A stretch of DNA of 64,000 nucleotides from Streptacidiphilus sp. P02-A3a. GTDB taxonomy: Bacteria; Actinomycetota; Actinomycetes; Streptomycetales; Streptomycetaceae. Both the position numbers and the translations under genes were made by a program. The notes under the pieces were generated by a model. That model was given only the letters and a program-made list of their open reading frames with translations. It was not told where the DNA came from and did no database searches. The stretch spans positions 8,813,922 to 8,877,921 of the forward strand of contig NZ_CP048289.1 of NCBI RefSeq assembly GCF_014084105.1. Direction: 5' to 3'. Shown piece after piece: positions 52,167 through 63,159 of the stretch (positions are counted from its first letter, which is position 1; the number at the start of each line of letters is the position of its first letter).

Positions 52167-52910
52167 ATGAGTTCTCTGTTGCTGCTGACCAACGCCCTCC
52201 AGCCCTCCGCCGAAGTCCTCCCCGCGCTCGGCCTGCTGCTGCACAGCGTGCGGGTGGCGCCGGCCGAGGGGTCCGCCCTGGTGGACACGCCGAGCGCCGA
52301 TGTGATCCTGGTCGACGGCCGGAGAGACCTCCCACACATCCGCAGCCTGTGCCAGCTGCTGCGGTCCACCGGCCCCGGCGCGCCGGTGGTGCTGGTGGTC
52401 ACCGAGGGCGGCCTGGCCGCCGTGACCGCCGACTGGGGCATCGACGACGTCCTGCTCGACACGGCCGGACCGGCCGAGGTCGAGGCCCGGCTGCGGCTGG
52501 CCATGGGCCGGACCCAGGTGGCCCAGGACGACGGCCCGATGGAGATCCGCAACGGCGACCTCTCGGTGGACGAGGCGACCTACAGCGCCAGGCTCAAGGG
52601 CCGGGTGCTCGACCTCACCTTCAAGGAGTTCGAGCTGATCAAGTACCTCGCGCAGCACCCCGGCCGGGTCTTCACCCGGGCGCAGCTGCTGCAAGAGGTC
52701 TGGGGCTACGACTACTTCGGCGGCACCCGCACCGTCGACGTGCACGTACGGCGGCTGCGCGCCAAGCTCGGGGTCGAGCACGAGCAGCTGATCGGTACCG
52801 TCCGCAACGTCGGCTACCGCTTCGTGATCCCGGAGAAGTCCGCCGAGAAGAGCGCTCTGGCGGGCCCGGCGGAGGCCGAGGACAGCGCCGACGTGGAGCT
52901 GGAGGTCTGA
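52167..52910 (+). CDS. glnR: global nitrogen regulator GlnR
   Basis: A 247-residue OmpR-type regulator, nearly identical in character to S. coelicolor Gln[21 protein letters not shown] at the start, [40 protein letters not shown] and the winged helix [20 protein letters not shown] with [20 protein letters not shown]. The receiver lacks the full acidic pocket, so it works without phosphorylation. It controls glnA, amtB, nirB and related nitrogen genes. Confidence 0.95.
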   Translation: MSSLLLLTNALQPSAEVLPALGLLLHSVRVAPAEGSALVDTPSADVILVDGRRDLPHIRSLCQLLRSTGPGAPVVLVVTEGGLAAVTADWGIDDVLLDTAGPAEVEARLRLAMGRTQVAQDDGPMEIRNGDLSVDEATYSARLKGRVLDLTFKEFELIKYLAQHPGRVFTRAQLLQEVWGYDYFGGTRTVDVHVRRLRAKLGVEHEQLIGTVRNVGYRFVIPEKSAEKSALAGPAEAEDSADVELEV

Positions 52911-52920
52911 CCGGTCCGGT

Positions 52921-52961
52921 CCGGTCCGGCGCGGGTCGGGGAACGCCCCGCGCCGGACCGG
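52921..52961 (+). terminator. hairpin terminator after glnR
   Basis: A perfect 15-bp stem (52921-52935 with 52947-52961) and an 11-base loop, ten bases after the glnR stop. Confidence 0.85.
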
Positions 52962-53040
52962 GGAACGACGCCCGGCGGCCCGGTGTCCGCTCGGCGAACT
53001 GCGGCCGCGCGGCGTTCACAAGGGCGCGTAGGATGCCCCC

Positions 53041-54087
53041 GTGCCCAAGGTGACGCGCGACGATGTGGCCAAGCTGGCAGGGACCTCGACCGCGGTCGTG
53101 AGCTATGTCATCAACAACGGCCCCCGGCCGGTCGCCCCGGCGACCAGGGAACGGGTGCTCGCGGCGATAGCGGAACTCGGCTACCGCCCCAACAGCGTCG
53201 CCCAGGCCATGGCCAGTCGGCGGACCAACCTGATCGGCATGGTGGTGCCGGACGCCCGGCAGCCGTTCTTCGCCGAGCTGTCCCACGCGGTGGAGCGGGT
53301 CGCCTCCGAGCGCGGCAAGATCGTGCTGCTCGGCAACTCCGACTACACCGGCGACCGTGAGATCCACTACGTCCGGGCCTTCCTCGGGATGCGCGTGGCC
53401 GGGCTGATCCTGATCAGCCAGGGCCCCTCCGAGCAGACCACGGCCGAGTTCGCGGCGTACGACGACTCCCGGGTGGTGCTGCTGCACCGGCGTCCGGCCA
53501 GCTCCGACGACGTCGCCGTGGTCACCGACGACGTCGGCGGCGCGGAGAAGGCCGTGCAGCACCTGCTCGGGCACGGCCACCCGTACGTGGCCTGCTTCGG
53601 CGGCCCGGTCACCGCCCCGGCGCCGGGCGACCCGGTGATCGACCACATCGAGGGCTGGCGGCGGGCCATGGCCCAGGCCGGGCTGCCGACCGAGGGGCGG
53701 CTGATCGACGCGCCCTTCGACCGGTACGGCGCCTACCAGGTCGCGGTGGAGCTGCTGCGCTCCCCCGGCCGCCCGACCGCGATCTTCTGCTCCACCGACG
53801 ACCAGGCCATCGGCGTGCTCCGGGCGGCCCGCGAGGTCGGCCTGACCGTCCCGACGGACCTCGCCGTCGCCGGGTTCGACGACCTGCCCGAGGCCGCCTT
53901 CAGCGACCCGCCGCTGACCACCATCGCCTCCGACCGGGACGCCATGGCCCGCGCCGCGGTGGACCTGGTTCTGGACGACTCGCTGCTGGTGCCCGGATCG
54001 GACACCCCCCGGGTCCGCCGATTCCCCAGCAGACTGGTCGTCCGCCGCTCCTGCGGCTGCTCCGGACCTGCGGAAACGCGGCCATGA
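53041..54087 (+). CDS. LacI-family transcriptional regulator
   Basis: A 348-residue regulator. N-terminal [43 protein letters not shown] (hinge helix), followed by a periplasmic-binding-like ligand domain ([80 protein letters not shown]). GTG 53041. The gene next to glnR in S. coelicolor is of the same type. Ligand unknown. Confidence 0.92.
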   Translation: MPKVTRDDVAKLAGTSTAVVSYVINNGPRPVAPATRERVLAAIAELGYRPNSVAQAMASRRTNLIGMVVPDARQPFFAELSHAVERVASERGKIVLLGNSDYTGDREIHYVRAFLGMRVAGLILISQGPSEQTTAEFAAYDDSRVVLLHRRPASSDDVAVVTDDVGGAEKAVQHLLGHGHPYVACFGGPVTAPAPGDPVIDHIEGWRRAMAQAGLPTEGRLIDAPFDRYGAYQVAVELLRSPGRPTAIFCSTDDQAIGVLRAAREVGLTVPTDLAVAGFDDLPEAAFSDPPLTTIASDRDAMARAAVDLVLDDSLLVPGSDTPRVRRFPSRLVVRRSCGCSGPAETRP

Positions 54088-54175
54088 GCGGGCCCTCATC
54101 CGGCATAGTGAATCTTTGGTCGGCTTATGAGCTGACTCTCAGCGGGCTTTCATCTTCCCACTGGACCTTGTTCTC

Positions 54176-55552
54176 ATGACCGACACGCACCCGAACCCTG
54201 CCAGCGCCCCCGAGCCGGGAGCGTCCCGCTACGAGACCGGTGACCAGTCCGGCAACGAGGCCCGCCACAGCGGGTACCGGACCGGTGGCGCCTGGGCCGC
54301 CGGTACCGAGGCCACCACCCCGCTGCCGCCGGTGCCGGGCTACCAGCCCTCCGCGCACGAGCCGATCGACGGCACCGTGCTCCCGGGCTTCGCCCCGCCG
54401 CCCGCCCCCGCCTACGGCGGCGCGCCGCAGTACCAGCCCGCCCCGATCCACCCCGTGCAGCCGGCCTACCCGGCCGCCCCCGGCTACCCCGTGCCGAACG
54501 GCGGCGACACCGGCGGCTGGCCCGCCACCGCCGAGGTCGCCTTCGGCGCCGAGGGCGGCCAGGGCGGCGACGGCGGTACCGGCGGCGAGGACGTCAGCCC
54601 GGTCGAGGGCGGCGAGCCGAAGAAGCGCCGGATGCGTCGGCCGATGGCGCTGGTCGCGGCCGTGGCCCTGATCTCCGCCCTCGCGGGTGGCGTGGCCGGC
54701 GGCTACATCAGCACCACCACCCAGAAGTCCGGCAACTACAGCACCTCCGCCGTGGTCACCTCGGACTCCAAGGGCACCAGCAACATCGCCGCGATCGCCG
54801 CCGCCGTCTCCCCGGCCACCGTGCAGATCACCGTCGACACCAGCAACAGCGAGGACATCGGCACCGGCATAGTGCTGACGTCCACCGGTCAGATCCTCAC
54901 CAACTACCACGTGATCTCCTCCTCGGTCGGCGACAGCAGCGCCACCATCAAGATCACTTTCAGCAACGGCAAGACCACCAGCGCCACCGTCCTCGGCACC
55001 GACGCCGGCAGCGACATCGCCGTGATCAAGGCGGCCAACGTCAGCGGCCTGGCCACGGCCTCGCTGGGCAACTCCGCCCAGGTCGCCATCGGCGACTCGG
55101 TGGTCGCCATCGGCAACCCGGACGGCCTCACCGGCACCGTCACCGCGGGCATCGTCAGCGCGCTGAACCGCAAGGTCACCGTGGACGTCAGCGAGGCGAC
55201 CACGCAGAGCAACGGCGGCTTCGGCTTCCCGAGCTGGTCCGGCGAGAACGGCTTCGGCAGCGGGAGCGGGAGCGGCAGCTCCGGTTCCAGCGGCTCCGGC
55301 AGCCAGACCGCGACCTACAACGCCATCCAGACCGACGCCTCGCTCAACCCCGGCAACTCCGGCGGTCCGCTGCTGAACAGCTCCGGGCAGGTCATCGGCA
55401 TCAACGCCTCCATGTACAACTCCTCGTCCTCCTCCGGCCAGCAGAGCTCCGGGACCCAGGCGGGCAGCGTCGGCCTCGGCTTCGCGATCCCGATCAACGC
55501 CGTGAAGGCGGTCCTCGGCCAGCTCCAGGCCGGGCAGAGCATCACCAGCTGA
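54176..55552 (+). CDS. HtrA-like membrane serine protease without PDZ domain
   Basis: A 458-residue trypsin-like S1C protease. The first 145 residues are Pro/Gly/Tyr-rich and cytoplasmic, followed by a KKRRMRR anchor and one membrane helix (MALVAAVALISALAGGVAGG). The protease has His245 in ILTNYHVISSS, Asp280 in AGSDIAVIKAA and Ser395 in LNPGNSGGPLLNS. A Gly/Ser-rich linker (SGSGSGSSGSSGSGS) interrupts it before the Ser motif. The C-terminus ends soon after the barrel, so the usual PDZ domain is missing. Located before a two-component pair, possibly its target or regulator. Confidence 0.9.
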   Translation: MTDTHPNPASAPEPGASRYETGDQSGNEARHSGYRTGGAWAAGTEATTPLPPVPGYQPSAHEPIDGTVLPGFAPPPAPAYGGAPQYQPAPIHPVQPAYPAAPGYPVPNGGDTGGWPATAEVAFGAEGGQGGDGGTGGEDVSPVEGGEPKKRRMRRPMALVAAVALISALAGGVAGGYISTTTQKSGNYSTSAVVTSDSKGTSNIAAIAAAVSPATVQITVDTSNSEDIGTGIVLTSTGQILTNYHVISSSVGDSSATIKITFSNGKTTSATVLGTDAGSDIAVIKAANVSGLATASLGNSAQVAIGDSVVAIGNPDGLTGTVTAGIVSALNRKVTVDVSEATTQSNGGFGFPSWSGENGFGSGSGSGSSGSSGSGSQTATYNAIQTDASLNPGNSGGPLLNSSGQVIGINASMYNSSSSSGQQSSGTQAGSVGLGFAIPINAVKAVLGQLQAGQSITS

Positions 55553-55560
55553 GCGCTGAC

Positions 55561-55599
55561 GGGACGGGCCGGGCGGCTTCGATCCGCCCGGCCTGTCCC
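55561..55599 (+). terminator. hairpin after the protease gene
   Basis: A 16-bp stem (55561-55576 with 55584-55599) with one G-U pair, loop CTTCGAT; eight bases past the stop codon. Confidence 0.8.
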
Positions 55600-55699
55600 C
55601 ATGGCGCTGTCCGCGGGGCGCGTCACTGAAGGACAATACGGACACATGTCACCGTGTCCGCAGTAGCGCAGTTAGCGAAGAACCTGAGGAGCAGTCCGA

Positions 55700-56473
55700 A
55701 TGCCTGCCGCCAACGCCTCTCCCAGCGAACCAACCGCCCCCGAGGCGGAGCCGCTGGCCCGTGTCCTGGTCGTCGACGACGAGCCGGCCCTGCGGGACGC
55801 CCTCGAAAGCAGCCTCGCCTTCGAGGGCTACGAGGTGGCCACCGCCTCCGACGGCGTCGAGGCGCTGGACGCGATCGCCGAGAACAAGCCCGACCTGGTG
55901 CTGCTGGACATCATGATGCCGCGGATGGACGGCCTCACCGCCGTCCGGCGGCTGCGGTCCCGGGGCGACACCGTGCCGGTGCTGATGCTGACCGCGCGGG
56001 ACGCCGTCGGCGACCGGGTCACCGGGCTCGACGTCGGCGCGGACGACTACCTCGCGAAGCCGTTCGAGCTGGACGAGCTGCTGGCACGGGTGCGGGCGCT
56101 GCTGCGCCGCAACACCATCGTCCAGGCGGCCGGGTTGGGGGACGGCCCGTCCAACGACGAGATCCTGGCGTTCGAGGACCTGCGGATGAACACGACCACC
56201 CGCGAGGTCACCCGCGCGGGCCACCCGGTCGAGCTCACCCGGACGGAGTACATGCTGCTGGAGATGTTCCTGGCGCACCCGCGCCAGGTGCTGACCCGGG
56301 AGCAGATCCTGAAGGCGGTCTGGGGCTTCGACTTCGAGCCGTCGTCGAACTCCCTGGACGTGTACGTGATGTACCTGCGCCGCAAGACCGAGGCCGGCGG
56401 GATGCCGCGCCTGGTGCACACCGTACGCGGCGTGGGATACGCGCTGCGGGCGGTCGAGCGCAGCAGCAGCTGA
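55700..56473 (+). CDS. OmpR-type response regulator
   Basis: A 257-residue regulator. Receiver: [20 protein letters not shown], Asp70 in [18 protein letters not shown], Thr in [10 protein letters not shown], Lys in [19 protein letters not shown]-terminal winged helix: [52 protein letters not shown]. Close to MprA/SCO4156 types that respond to envelope stress. It precedes its kinase by nine bases. Confidence 0.93.
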   Translation: MPAANASPSEPTAPEAEPLARVLVVDDEPALRDALESSLAFEGYEVATASDGVEALDAIAENKPDLVLLDIMMPRMDGLTAVRRLRSRGDTVPVLMLTARDAVGDRVTGLDVGADDYLAKPFELDELLARVRALLRRNTIVQAAGLGDGPSNDEILAFEDLRMNTTTREVTRAGHPVELTRTEYMLLEMFLAHPRQVLTREQILKAVWGFDFEPSSNSLDVYVMYLRRKTEAGGMPRLVHTVRGVGYALRAVERSSS

Positions 56474-56482
56474 CGCCGCGAG

Positions 56483-58129
56483 ATGGCGACGACGATTCCG
56501 ACGGGGACCAGCACAGTGAGCGACACGCAGACACCAGCGGAGCAGCTGGAGCCGGAGCACCCGGAGGAGCCGGAGCAGGGCCGCCACCGCTGGTCCGACT
56601 GGTTCCAACGGATGTCGCTGCGCGGCCGACTGTCCGTGCTGACCGCCGCGGCCGTGGCGGTCGCCATCGCGGTCTGCGCGGTCACCTGCTGGTTCGTGGT
56701 CAAGGACCAGTTGAACAGCCAGGCCAGGAACAGCCTCCTCGCCGCCAATGTGAACTCCCTGCTGCTGGGGGGGACCAACCTGCAGCCGTACTGCGGCGAC
56801 ACCGCTGCCTCGGCCGCCGCCACCGCCAAGTCCAATGCCGAGCTCGCTGGCCTGCCGGTCACCGACCACGACCAGACGACCAACATGAGCGCCGAATTCC
56901 TGCTGCCGTCCAGCAACGGCGTGAAGGTCTGCCTGCCGATCACCGCCACACGCGGGATCAACTACGTGAGTTCGGACTTCAGTGTGGTGCAGGGGCAGGA
57001 CCACGTCCGGCACGGCAGCTACACCGACGGCAGCGCCGCGCTGGTCCGGGTGACCACCACGACCATCACCTACGAGGGGCAGCGGTTGGCGGTGCCTGTC
57101 CTGGTCGCCTACCCGCTGTCAGCCACGCAGGACTCCCTGCAGGAGCTGCTGCTCGTGCTGGTCGGCGTCGCCGCCGTGGGCGCGCTCGGGGCGGCCGGGA
57201 TCGGGCTGGTGGTCGCTCGCGCGGCGCTGAAGCCGGTGGATCGGCTGACCGACGCGGTCGAGCACATCGCTCGGACCGAGGAGCTGGGGACCACGATCGA
57301 GGTCAACGGGAGCGACGAGATCGCGCGGCTGAGCGAGTCGTTCAACTCGATGAGCACCGCGCTCGCCAGCTCCCGGGACCGGCAGTCGCAGCTGATCGCG
57401 GATGCCGGGCACGAGCTCCGCACCCCGCTGACCTCGCTGCGGACCAACGTGGACCTGCTGGTGCGCAGCGAGGAGACCGGCCGGGCGCTGCCGGAGGAGA
57501 CCCGGACCCGGATGATGCGCAACATGAAGGCGCAGATGGTCGAGCTGTCGACGCTCATCGGCGACCTGCTGGAGCTCTCCCGGCCGACCCGGCCGAAGGG
57601 CGCCAAGCCGCTGGAGGTGCTGCCGCTGCACGACATCGCCGCCCGCGCGCTGGACCGCGCCCGGCTGCGCGGTCCCGGGCTGACCTTCAACGTCGACGTG
57701 CACCCCTGGTACGTCCGGGCCGACGCGCACACCATGGAGCGCGCGGTGATCAACCTGCTGGACAACGCGGTGAAGTTCAGCCCGCCGGGCGGGGTGATCG
57801 ATGTCGGGCTGCGCTTCGGCACGCTGACGGTGCGCGACCACGGCCCGGGCATCCCGGCCGAGGACCTGCCGCACGTGTTCGACCGCTTCTGGCGGTCGCC
57901 CTCGGCGCGGCAGATGCCGGGCTCGGGCCTGGGGCTGGCGATCGTCGCGCAGACGATCCGGGACGCGGGCGGCGAGGTCTCGCTGGCCGCCGCCGATCCC
58001 GGACCGGGCGGGGTGACCGGCGGCGCGCTGGCCACCGTACGGCTGCCCGGGGCGCCGACGCCGCCGCCCACGACACCCCCGGCGACGCCGCCGGGGGTGT
58101 CCGGAACGGCCGGGAGCGAAGGCCGATAG
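56483..58129 (+). CDS. EnvZ/MprB-like sensor histidine kinase
   Basis: A 548-residue kinase. Transmembrane helix 1 near residues 52-75 (LSVLTAAAVAVAIAVCAVTC), an extracytoplasmic sensor of about 130 residues with two Cys (LQPYCGDTAA, GVKVCLPITA) that may pair, helix 2 near 213-245 (LVLVGVAAVGALGAAGIGLV), HAMP, His about 310 in DAGHELRTPLTSLRTN, N box NLLDNAVKFSPPGG, G1 DHGPGIPAED and G2 GSGLGLAIV. ATG 56483 is chosen; GTG 56516 (VSDTQTP) is an alternative. The Pro-rich tail is disordered. Partners with the regulator encoded just upstream. Confidence 0.92.
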   Translation: MATTIPTGTSTVSDTQTPAEQLEPEHPEEPEQGRHRWSDWFQRMSLRGRLSVLTAAAVAVAIAVCAVTCWFVVKDQLNSQARNSLLAANVNSLLLGGTNLQPYCGDTAASAAATAKSNAELAGLPVTDHDQTTNMSAEFLLPSSNGVKVCLPITATRGINYVSSDFSVVQGQDHVRHGSYTDGSAALVRVTTTTITYEGQRLAVPVLVAYPLSATQDSLQELLLVLVGVAAVGALGAAGIGLVVARAALKPVDRLTDAVEHIARTEELGTTIEVNGSDEIARLSESFNSMSTALASSRDRQSQLIADAGHELRTPLTSLRTNVDLLVRSEETGRALPEETRTRMMRNMKAQMVELSTLIGDLLELSRPTRPKGAKPLEVLPLHDIAARALDRARLRGPGLTFNVDVHPWYVRADAHTMERAVINLLDNAVKFSPPGGVIDVGLRFGTLTVRDHGPGIPAEDLPHVFDRFWRSPSARQMPGSGLGLAIVAQTIRDAGGEVSLAAADPGPGGVTGGALATVRLPGAPTPPPTTPPATPPGVSGTAGSEGR

Positions 58130-58226
58130 GCCACAGCTGTCCATCATATGAAACTAAACATCCCACCTGGTGGATGGCCGCCATGATGAACCCGCACCGT
58201 TCGAACGGATCTGCGGGGAGAGAGCC

Positions 58227-59456
58227 ATGGCGAGTCAGCGAACGTCCGGCGCGCGCGAGAGCATCGTGCGGGAGGCGCCCGAGGACCGGGGGGCGAACCT
58301 CCGCTGGGTGATGCTGGCGCTGGGCACCGCCGCCCAGGCGGGCGCCTTCGCCTTCGCCTACGGGCTGCCCTACCTGATCCCGACGCTGCGCCACACCGAG
58401 CGGCTGGGGCTGACCGGGGCCGGGGTGCTGGTGGCCTGCCCGACGGTGGGCATGCTGCTGGCCCTGTACGCCTGGGGCTCGGCGGCCGACCGCTTCGGCG
58501 AGCGGGTGGTGCTGGCCTCCGGCCTGGGGCTGTCGACGGCGGCGCTGACCGGGGCGATGCTGGTGCACGGCCTGGTCCCGCTGGGGCTGATGTTCGCGCT
58601 GGCGGGGGCGGCCGGGGCCTCGGTGTCGGCGGCCAGCGGCCGGGTGGTGCTGGGCTGGTTCGCGCCGGAGCAGCGCGGCCTGGCGATGGGCATCCGGCAG
58701 ACCGCGACACCGCTGGGGATGCTGGTCGCGGCGGTGGCGATGCCGCCGCTGGCGGCGGCGTACGGGCTGCGCGGCGCGCTGCTGTTCGTGACCGCGCTGA
58801 GCGCGGTGATGACGGTACTGACGGCGCTGCTGGTGGTGGATCCGCCGCGACCGCCGCAGCCCGCGCCGGGCGCGGAGCGGCCCGCCTCCCCCTACTCCGG
58901 CTCCTGGGCGCTGTGGCGGATCCACGGCGCGAGCGCGCTGCTGGTCTGGCCGCAGTTCACCGTGGGGGCGTTCGGGCTGGTCTTCCTGACCCAGGTCCGG
59001 CACTGGTCGGCGGTGGAGGCCGGACAGCTGATGGCGGTCGGCCAGGCGCTGGCGGCGGCCTCCAGGATCGGCGCCGGCCGCTGGTCGGACGCGGTGAGCA
59101 GCAGGCTGCGGCCGATGCGGACGCTGGCGGCGCTGGTCGGCACGCTGACGCTGCTGCTGGCGGCCTGCGCGCAGTGGTGGCCGTCCTGGGCGGCGGTGCT
59201 GCTGCTGGTCGTGCTGTGCGGACTGTCGGCGAGCACCAACGGGCTGTCCTTCACCTCCGTGGCCGAACTGGCGGGCCCCCGGTGGGCGGGCCGGGCGCTG
59301 GGGGTGCAGAACATCGGCCAGAACCTGACCGCCTCGCTGACCCCGCCGCTGGCGGGCGCGATCATCACCTCGGCGGGCTTCGGCACGGCCTTCGCCTGCG
59401 CGGCCGGGTGCGCGCTGGCGGCCATCGCCGTCATCCCGGTCCCCCGGCGTCAGTAG
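58227..59456 (+). CDS. MFS transporter
   Basis: A 409-residue protein with about twelve hydrophobic helices. Helix 1 is VMLALGTAAQAGAFAFAYGL; the MFS loop motif is visible as GSAADRFGERVV after helix 2 and RIGAGRWSDAVSSRLRPM in the second half. It resembles organic-acid or nitrate-type antiporters and is close to a family next to mshD in Streptomyces. ATG 58227 follows GGGGAGAGA. Substrate unknown. Confidence 0.88.
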   Translation: MASQRTSGARESIVREAPEDRGANLRWVMLALGTAAQAGAFAFAYGLPYLIPTLRHTERLGLTGAGVLVACPTVGMLLALYAWGSAADRFGERVVLASGLGLSTAALTGAMLVHGLVPLGLMFALAGAAGASVSAASGRVVLGWFAPEQRGLAMGIRQTATPLGMLVAAVAMPPLAAAYGLRGALLFVTALSAVMTVLTALLVVDPPRPPQPAPGAERPASPYSGSWALWRIHGASALLVWPQFTVGAFGLVFLTQVRHWSAVEAGQLMAVGQALAAASRIGAGRWSDAVSSRLRPMRTLAALVGTLTLLLAACAQWWPSWAAVLLLVVLCGLSASTNGLSFTSVAELAGPRWAGRALGVQNIGQNLTASLTPPLAGAIITSAGFGTAFACAAGCALAAIAVIPVPRRQ

Positions 59457-59581
59457 GGCATGAGCGCCGAGGTGTCCAGGGTGAAGGAGAAGGGCGCCGG
59501 AATGTGCACGTCCTCGCCGAACCCGGCGTCCTCGCGCAGCCGGTAGCGGCCGTTGGACAGCTCGCTGAACAAGGTGACCGA
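59450..59581 (-). pseudogene. Uma2-family nuclease, 3' remnant
   Basis: The minus strand encodes VTLFSELSNGRYRLREDAGF and GEDVHIPAPFSFTLDTSALM, ending PY. This is the C-terminal end of Uma2-type (PD-(D/E)XK fold) proteins, whose closing pattern is 'G-x-x-x-x-x-P-x-P-F-x-x-x-L-D-T-S-x-L'. The catalytic core is absent. Overlaps the 3' end of the MFS gene by seven bases. Confidence 0.6.
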
Positions 59582-59716
59582 TGGGCTCGCCGGTCCCCGC
59601 CGGTCCGCGCCTGACGCCCTCGCCGCCCTCCGTTCCATGTTTCACCCGTTCGGCGGGTCCGTGTCGGGATCATGGACGCAGGCACCCGGACCGGCGCCCG
59701 GACGTAAAGTCGGGCC

Positions 59717-60577
59717 ATGAACGCAGTCGAGGTCATATCAACGGTCGACGCCGAGCAGCGGGCGGCGATCACGGCGGTGCTGGAGCGGGCGGCCGGGGTG
59801 GACGGCAAGCAGCCCGTCTCGGAGCAGGGGCGGCTGGCGCTGCGCGGCCCGCGCGAGGGCGTCCGGCACCTGCTCCAGCACGACGCCGACGGCGCCCTGG
59901 TCGGCTACGGGCAGGTGGACGGCGAGGGCACCGCCGAGCTGGTGGTCGACCCGGCCCGGCGCGGGCACGGGTACGGCAGGGCGCTGGCGACGGCGGTGTC
60001 CGGGACCGGTGCCGCCCGGGTCTGGGCACACGGCGGGCACCCGGGCGCGCGCCGCCTCGCCGAGGGCTTCGGCCTGGAGCTCTCCCGCGAGCTGCGGCAG
60101 CTGCGACGGAGCCTGCTGACCGACGTCGAGCCGGTGCTGCCGCCCGGAGTGGTGCTGCGCACCTTCGTCCCGGGACAGGACGAGGAGGCCTGGCTGGCGC
60201 TGAACGCCGCCGCCTTCGCCCACCACCCGGAGCAGGGCAGCTGGACCCGCCGCGACCTGGACGAGCGGATCGCCGAGCCCTGGTTCGACCCGGAGGGCTT
60301 CTTCCTGGCCGAGCGCGACGGCAGGCTGGTCGGCTTCCACTGGACCAAGGTCGAGGGGGGCATCGGAGAGGTCTACGTGGTGGGGGTGGCGCCGCAGGAG
60401 CAGGGCAGCGGGCTCGGCCGGGCACTGACCGCGACCGGGCTGCGGTACCTCGGCGAGGTGCGCCGCCTGGACACCGTGCTGCTGTACGTGGACGCCGATA
60501 ATCCCGCCGCGCTGCGGGTATACGAGAAACTGGGTTTCACCGTGCACGAGGTCGACCTGATGTACCGCAGGCCGTAA
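59717..60577 (+). CDS. mshD: mycothiol synthase MshD
   Basis: A 286-residue double GNAT acetyltransferase. The C-terminal active GNAT domain has [20 protein letters not shown] and [20 protein letters not shown]; the N-terminal inactive domain has [25 protein letters not shown] and the mid-protein [20 protein letters not shown] are typical of MshD. It acetylates Cys-GlcN-inositol to give mycothiol. With mshA, this window holds two of the four mycothiol genes. Confidence 0.94.
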   Translation: MNAVEVISTVDAEQRAAITAVLERAAGVDGKQPVSEQGRLALRGPREGVRHLLQHDADGALVGYGQVDGEGTAELVVDPARRGHGYGRALATAVSGTGAARVWAHGGHPGARRLAEGFGLELSRELRQLRRSLLTDVEPVLPPGVVLRTFVPGQDEEAWLALNAAAFAHHPEQGSWTRRDLDERIAEPWFDPEGFFLAERDGRLVGFHWTKVEGGIGEVYVVGVAPQEQGSGLGRALTATGLRYLGEVRRLDTVLLYVDADNPAALRVYEKLGFTVHEVDLMYRRP

Positions 60578-60758
60578 CCGGAACACGTGCCCCGCGCTGA
60601 GCCGACCTCCCCAGCTTTCCTGCGGGACATCCCCTATTTACCTTGAGTTCAATCGCCGTTGCAAAGATCACGAAATGCAATCCGTACTGTCTCCGCCCCG
60701 TCACTCACGCCACGCGCAGACCCGTACGGTTGACAGTCCGCAGGAGGAGCCGCCCACC

Positions 60759-63116
60759 ATGACCGCCCGCCCTGCTACACCGCCCACGCCGCAGCCCGCT
60801 TCGGCAGCCGCCGCCGTCGAGCCGAAGCCCGCCGCCGCACAGTCCGCCGCCGCCAAGCCCGCTGCCGCCAAGCCCGCAGCCCGCCGGACCGCCGCCCGGA
60901 AGACCACCGCCGCCAGGCCCGAGCCGCAGGCCCAGCCCCAGGCTCAGCCGCAGCCCCAGCCGGAGCCCGGTGGCAACGTGCTGCGGCTGCCGGACAGCCG
61001 GGAGCTGGCCGAGCTGGTCGAGGAGGAGCTGCCGAAGGGCCGCTTCCTGGACCGCGAGCGCAGCTGGCTGGCGTTCAACGAGCGGGTGCTCGAACTCGCC
61101 GAGGACCCGGAGACGCCGCTGCTGGAGCGCGCCAAGTTCCTGGCGATCTTCGGCAGCAACCTGGACGAGTTCTTCATGGTCCGGGTCGCCGGCCTGAAGC
61201 GCCGGATCGCGACCGGCGTCGCCACCCGTTCGGCCGCCGGGCTACAGCCGCGCGAGGTGCTGGAGCAGATCTGGCGGCGCTCGCGCGAGCTCATGGCCCG
61301 CCACGCCGCCTGCTTCCAGCAGGACGTCCAGCCCGCCCTCGCCGCCCAGGGCATAGACCTGGTGCGCTGGAACGAGCTCACCGACCAGGAGCAGGCCCGC
61401 CTGCTCACCCTGTTCCGGCAGCAGATCTTCCCGGTGCTGACCCCACTGGCGGTGGACCCCGCGCACCCCTTCCCCTACATCTCCGGCCTCTCGCTGAACC
61501 TCGCGGTGGTCGTCCGCAACCCGGTCAGCGGCCACAAGCACTTCGCCAGAGTGAAGGTCCCGCAGTCACTGAACCGCTTCCTGGAGGCCTCCCCGCAGCG
61601 CTACGTGCCGCTGGAGGACGTCATGGGCGCGCACCTGGAGGCGCTGTTCCCGGGCATGGAGGTGCTGGACCACCACGCCTTCCGGGTCACCCGAAACGAG
61701 GACCTGGAGGTCGAGGAGGACGACACCGAGAACATCCTCAAGGCCCTGGAGAAGGAGCTGATGCGGCGCCGCTTCGGGCCGCCGGTCCGGCTGGAGGTCG
61801 AGGAGTCGATCGACCCGTACGTGCTGGACCTGCTGGTGCGCGAGCTGAACATCAGCGAGTCCGAGGTGTACCCGCTGCCCGGCCCGCTGGACCTGACCGG
61901 CCTGTTCGCCATCGCCGGCCTGGACCACCCGGAGCTGAAGTACCCGGCCTTCGTCGCCAGCACCGCCCGTGGCCTGTCCGACGTCGAGTCCGCCTCGCAG
62001 CCGGACATCTTCGCCGCCGTGCGCGAGCGCGACGTGCTGCTGCACCACCCCTACGACAGCTTCTCCACCTCGGTCACCGCCTTCCTGGAGCAGGCCGCCA
62101 ACGACCCGCAGGTCCTGGCGATCAAGCAGACCCTGTACCGGACCAGCGGCGACTCGCCGATCGTGGACGCGCTGATCGACGCCGCCGAGTCCGGCAAGCA
62201 GGTGCTGGTGCTGGTCGAGATCAAGGCCAGGTTCGACGAGCAGGCCAACATCAAGTGGGCCCGCAAGCTGGAGGAGGCCGGCTGCCACGTGGTCTACGGC
62301 CTGGTCGGGCTGAAGACCCACTCCAAGCTGTCCCTGGTGGTCCGCCAGGAGGGCGAGACGCTGCGCCGCTACGCCCACGTCGGCACCGGCAACTACCACC
62401 CGAAGACCGCCCGGCTGTACGAGGACCTCGGCATCATCACCGCCGACCCGCAGGTCGGCGCGGACCTCTCGGACCTGTTCAACCGGCTCTCCGGCTACTC
62501 CCGCCGGGAGACCTACGGACGGCTGCTGGTCGCCCCGCGCTCGCTGCGGCAGGGCCTGGTCACCCGGATCCAGGAGGAGATCGCCCACCACCTGGCCGGG
62601 CGCCCGGCCCGGATCCAGTTCAAGCTGAACTCCATCGTCGACGAGGCCATCATCGACGCGCTCTACCGGGCCTCCCAGGCGGGGGTGCGGGTGGACGTGT
62701 GGGTGCGCGGGATCTGCGCGATCCGTCCGGGCGTCCCCGGGCTGTCCGAGAACATCCGGGTCCGCAGCATCCTCGGCCGCTTCCTGGAGCACTCGCGGAT
62801 CTTCCTGTTCGGCAACGGCGGCGACCCCGAGGTGTGGATCGGCAGCGCCGACATGATGCACCGCAACCTCGACCGCCGGATCGAGGCGCTGCTCCGGGTC
62901 ACCGACGCCGGGCACCGCGCCGAGCTGGCCGGGCTGCTGGAGCTCGGCATCGCCGACGAGACCTCCTCCTGGCACCTGGGTCCCGACGGGACCTGGACCC
63001 GGCACGCCCACGCCGAGGACGGCAGCCCGCTGCGCAACGTCCAGGAACTGCTCATCGAGTCCCGGCGGCGCACACGCCGAACCGACGGCTGGGGGCAGGG
63101 TGGCCCCCGGAGCTGA
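60759..63116 (+). CDS. ppk: polyphosphate kinase 1
   Basis: A 785-residue PPK1. A 70-residue Ala/Lys/Pro-rich extension ([35 protein letters not shown]) precedes the conserved body: [60 protein letters not shown], the phospho-His540 in [20 protein letters not shown] and His678 in [20 protein letters not shown]. It makes polyphosphate from ATP reversibly. ATG 60759 follows GGAGGAG. The CHAD-domain gene follows, as usual. Confidence 0.95.
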   Translation: MTARPATPPTPQPASAAAAVEPKPAAAQSAAAKPAAAKPAARRTAARKTTAARPEPQAQPQAQPQPQPEPGGNVLRLPDSRELAELVEEELPKGRFLDRERSWLAFNERVLELAEDPETPLLERAKFLAIFGSNLDEFFMVRVAGLKRRIATGVATRSAAGLQPREVLEQIWRRSRELMARHAACFQQDVQPALAAQGIDLVRWNELTDQEQARLLTLFRQQIFPVLTPLAVDPAHPFPYISGLSLNLAVVVRNPVSGHKHFARVKVPQSLNRFLEASPQRYVPLEDVMGAHLEALFPGMEVLDHHAFRVTRNEDLEVEEDDTENILKALEKELMRRRFGPPVRLEVEESIDPYVLDLLVRELNISESEVYPLPGPLDLTGLFAIAGLDHPELKYPAFVASTARGLSDVESASQPDIFAAVRERDVLLHHPYDSFSTSVTAFLEQAANDPQVLAIKQTLYRTSGDSPIVDALIDAAESGKQVLVLVEIKARFDEQANIKWARKLEEAGCHVVYGLVGLKTHSKLSLVVRQEGETLRRYAHVGTGNYHPKTARLYEDLGIITADPQVGADLSDLFNRLSGYSRRETYGRLLVAPRSLRQGLVTRIQEEIAHHLAGRPARIQFKLNSIVDEAIIDALYRASQAGVRVDVWVRGICAIRPGVPGLSENIRVRSILGRFLEHSRIFLFGNGGDPEVWIGSADMMHRNLDRRIEALLRVTDAGHRAELAGLLELGIADETSSWHLGPDGTWTRHAHAEDGSPLRNVQELLIESRRRTRRTDGWGQGGPRS

Positions 63117-63159
63117 GCGCCCGCCCACCGACCGAGACGACAACGGGGACTTACGCACG

